DNA of 64,000 bases. Source: Cocos nucifera. Taxonomy: Eukaryota > Streptophyta > Magnoliopsida > Arecales > Arecaceae. Shown in pieces: positions 62,561 to 64,000 of the stretch (positions within the stretch are counted from its first letter, which is position 1; each line of letters begins with the position of its first letter). Made by a program: the position numbers and the translations under genes. The DNA lies in assembly GCA_006176705.1 (NCBI GenBank), contig QRFJ01000367.1, forward strand, positions 869,437 to 933,436, in the 5' to 3' direction. The notes under the pieces were generated by a model. The model searched no databases, was not told the origin of the DNA, and saw nothing but the letters and a program-made list of their open reading frames with translations.

Positions 62561-63910
62561 TTAGACAGTTCCGGTGGTACAATTTCCATCATGGAGATTG
62601 CTACTTTCCTTGCTAAGCTTAGATGTTATTGAAGAAAATGATGATTGCAAAGGAGATGCTTTCACTTGTTGTTGATGAGAGCCTAGCATGTTGAGGTATG
62701 TGTACAAGGACATCCCTGCAAGAGCTGTGATAGCTCCACAGATACTTGACAGACCTGGATTAGAATTGAAAAGAAGGTACCCTCCAAGAAGGATAACACA
62801 TGTTTTGAACTGTCCAAGAACAACATGAGAAGTTGCAGATGTTGCCCTGTCATAAATAAGCAAGATCAAGAAATGCTAAACTGCAACTTAAGCAGATCAA
62901 AAGGGCGTCATCCCGACCAAAAAAAAAAAAAATACAAATCAGAAAATCTTCCAAAATGGAAATAAGCATCCCATAGAAATGTTCTTAGACAAAAAATTCC
63001 TCACCCAAGAGCCAAAGCCCCTGACCACTGGAGTAGAAAACCAAAGACAGCAGACATGAAAATTGCTGATGTATTGGAAAGGTTCCAGTGAAAGGAGAGA
63101 ACACCCGGGGGGTCGAGCCAAGGCATCAAAGCAACCAAAAAGAACAGCGTGATTGGTGTAGTCGTCCACATTAAACTGTTGGATGAATTCCATTAGGAAA
63201 TGATGTAAGAATGCTAGCTGAATGAGGTATTGATATACATGAAAACGAGTTCCATATCAGGAGACTACGTACGCTAAGGCAGTCCAATTATCCTGCTGCT
63301 GTAGATTGGACCATAGAATTTTATTAACTGCACTAGGTATAATCCATGCCAATGCTATACAAGCACCAAAGAAGTTGAATTCAAGGTCTGTAACCGTTGC
63401 AACAGCAACACCAATAGATACTGTAGTTAGTGCCATCACCTGCAACGTCCAGAAACATGCATCCCAAACAAAGTAAGTGAAATTGAGCTCATCCAGGAAA
63501 CCATAAGTCTTGATATGATGAGTTGTTACCTTCTGGTAAGAAACGGTCTTCATAAACAGCATAAACTCGGCAAGAACAATCGTCGGAGTAACAGCAATCT
63601 TAGCCATCTGATAGAATCCCACACTGAAAAGTAAAATAGTTGGAATCTCGGTCACTAATTTAAACTTTCATAAGGATTTAGCCAAAAATGCTTTACATTA
63701 CCTATTATACTTCAAGCTAACATTAGCAAGGCCATTAGATAGTGACATGACAATGCCAAGGGCTAGTAGAGAAGAAAATGGGGTCGACTTGGCAGGAGGC
63801 GAGGCTGGAAGGAGCGACAAGGCATTCAATATAGCCATTAAACCCCAGCTCAAGATGTAATGAATAAAGGTTAGAAAGATTGGGTAATTGAACCCCACTC
63901 TCCCAAGCAC
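62561..63910 (-). CDS. Nucleotide-sugar transporter family gene, 3' five exons
   Basis: Exons on the minus strand: 63,910-63,702, 63,623-63,530, 63,439-63,273, 63,175-63,005, 62,846-62,561. All junctions are GT-AG and in phase; they give 308 residues and a stop. The first exon(s) lie beyond the window. The product is hydrophobic, with segments such as FLTFIHYILSWGLMAILNAL, SSLLALGIVMSLSNGLANVS and CGAITALAGMSLYTYLN. It has the family words KYNSVGFYQMAKIAVTP, VATVTDLEFNFFG and TSHVVLGQFKTCVILLGGYL. These identify the TPT/nucleotide-sugar transporter part of the drug/metabolite transporter superfamily, normally Golgi or ER antiporters of nucleotide sugars against nucleotide monophosphate. The substrate cannot be told from this sequence. 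The tail is Ser-rich. No defects seen. Confidence 0.93.
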
Positions 63911-64000
63911 CTGAAGAAACAATCAGCACCGTGAAATTTCCATTCTTGAACAATAGATCGCCAAACATAAAAACTGGCAGACAATAGAAGGAAGCGCACC

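Overview
This window looks like nuclear DNA of a flowering plant, probably a monocot and possibly a palm. That is an inference from the retroelement families, the AT-rich spacer and the intron style; I could not test it. It holds no prokaryotic features. Two host genes are clear: an OXIDATIVE STRESS 3-like gene at 21.4-22.4 kb (+) and the 3' part of a nucleotide-sugar transporter gene at 62.6-63.9 kb (-). A third host locus at 12.6-14.1 kb is only suggested by candidate exons. Most of the rest is mobile DNA and decayed spacer.

Layout. 1-2.1 kb: a minus-strand fragment of a Tat-like LTR element (truncated LTR plus gag start), with its edge duplicated. 2.1-6.8 kb: spacer with microsatellites, a three-unit tandem repeat and a possible small DNA transposon. 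6,773-11,785: a structurally complete but decayed Ty1/Copia element on the minus strand, with a 5-bp target duplication (AGAAT). 11.8-12.4 kb: a 338-bp tandem duplication. 12.6-14.1 kb: candidate host exons. 14.1-21.0 kb: spacer. 21.4-22.4 kb: OXS3-like gene. 22.4-27.5 kb: spacer. 27,546-35,370: a gag-only, non-autonomous LTR element with an internally expanded 5' LTR and a ~1.9-kb array of about 49 short units. 37,231-55,957: a Ty3/Gypsy Tat-lineage element with target duplication AAAAT. Its 5' LTR is split by a 5.76-kb CACTA (En/Spm-like) transposon with target duplication TAA. Between pol and its 3' LTR it carries two antisense genes. 56-62.5 kb: AT-rich spacer. 62.6-64 kb: transporter gene running off the right edge.

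How the parts relate. The Tat element inserted first and the CACTA element later landed in its 5' LTR. The gag-only element has the same gag zinc-knuckle type as the Tat element. It lacks protease, reverse transcriptase, RNase H and integrase, so it would have needed an autonomous relative. All transposon reading frames carry stops or frameshifts. The least expected features are the antisense genes of the Tat element: one is a 459-codon frame with only two internal stops, the other has a recognisable 90-bp intron, and each has a TATA-like box upstream. Also notable are the hairpin-forming tandem array of the gag-only element and a long inverted repeat inside the CACTA element.
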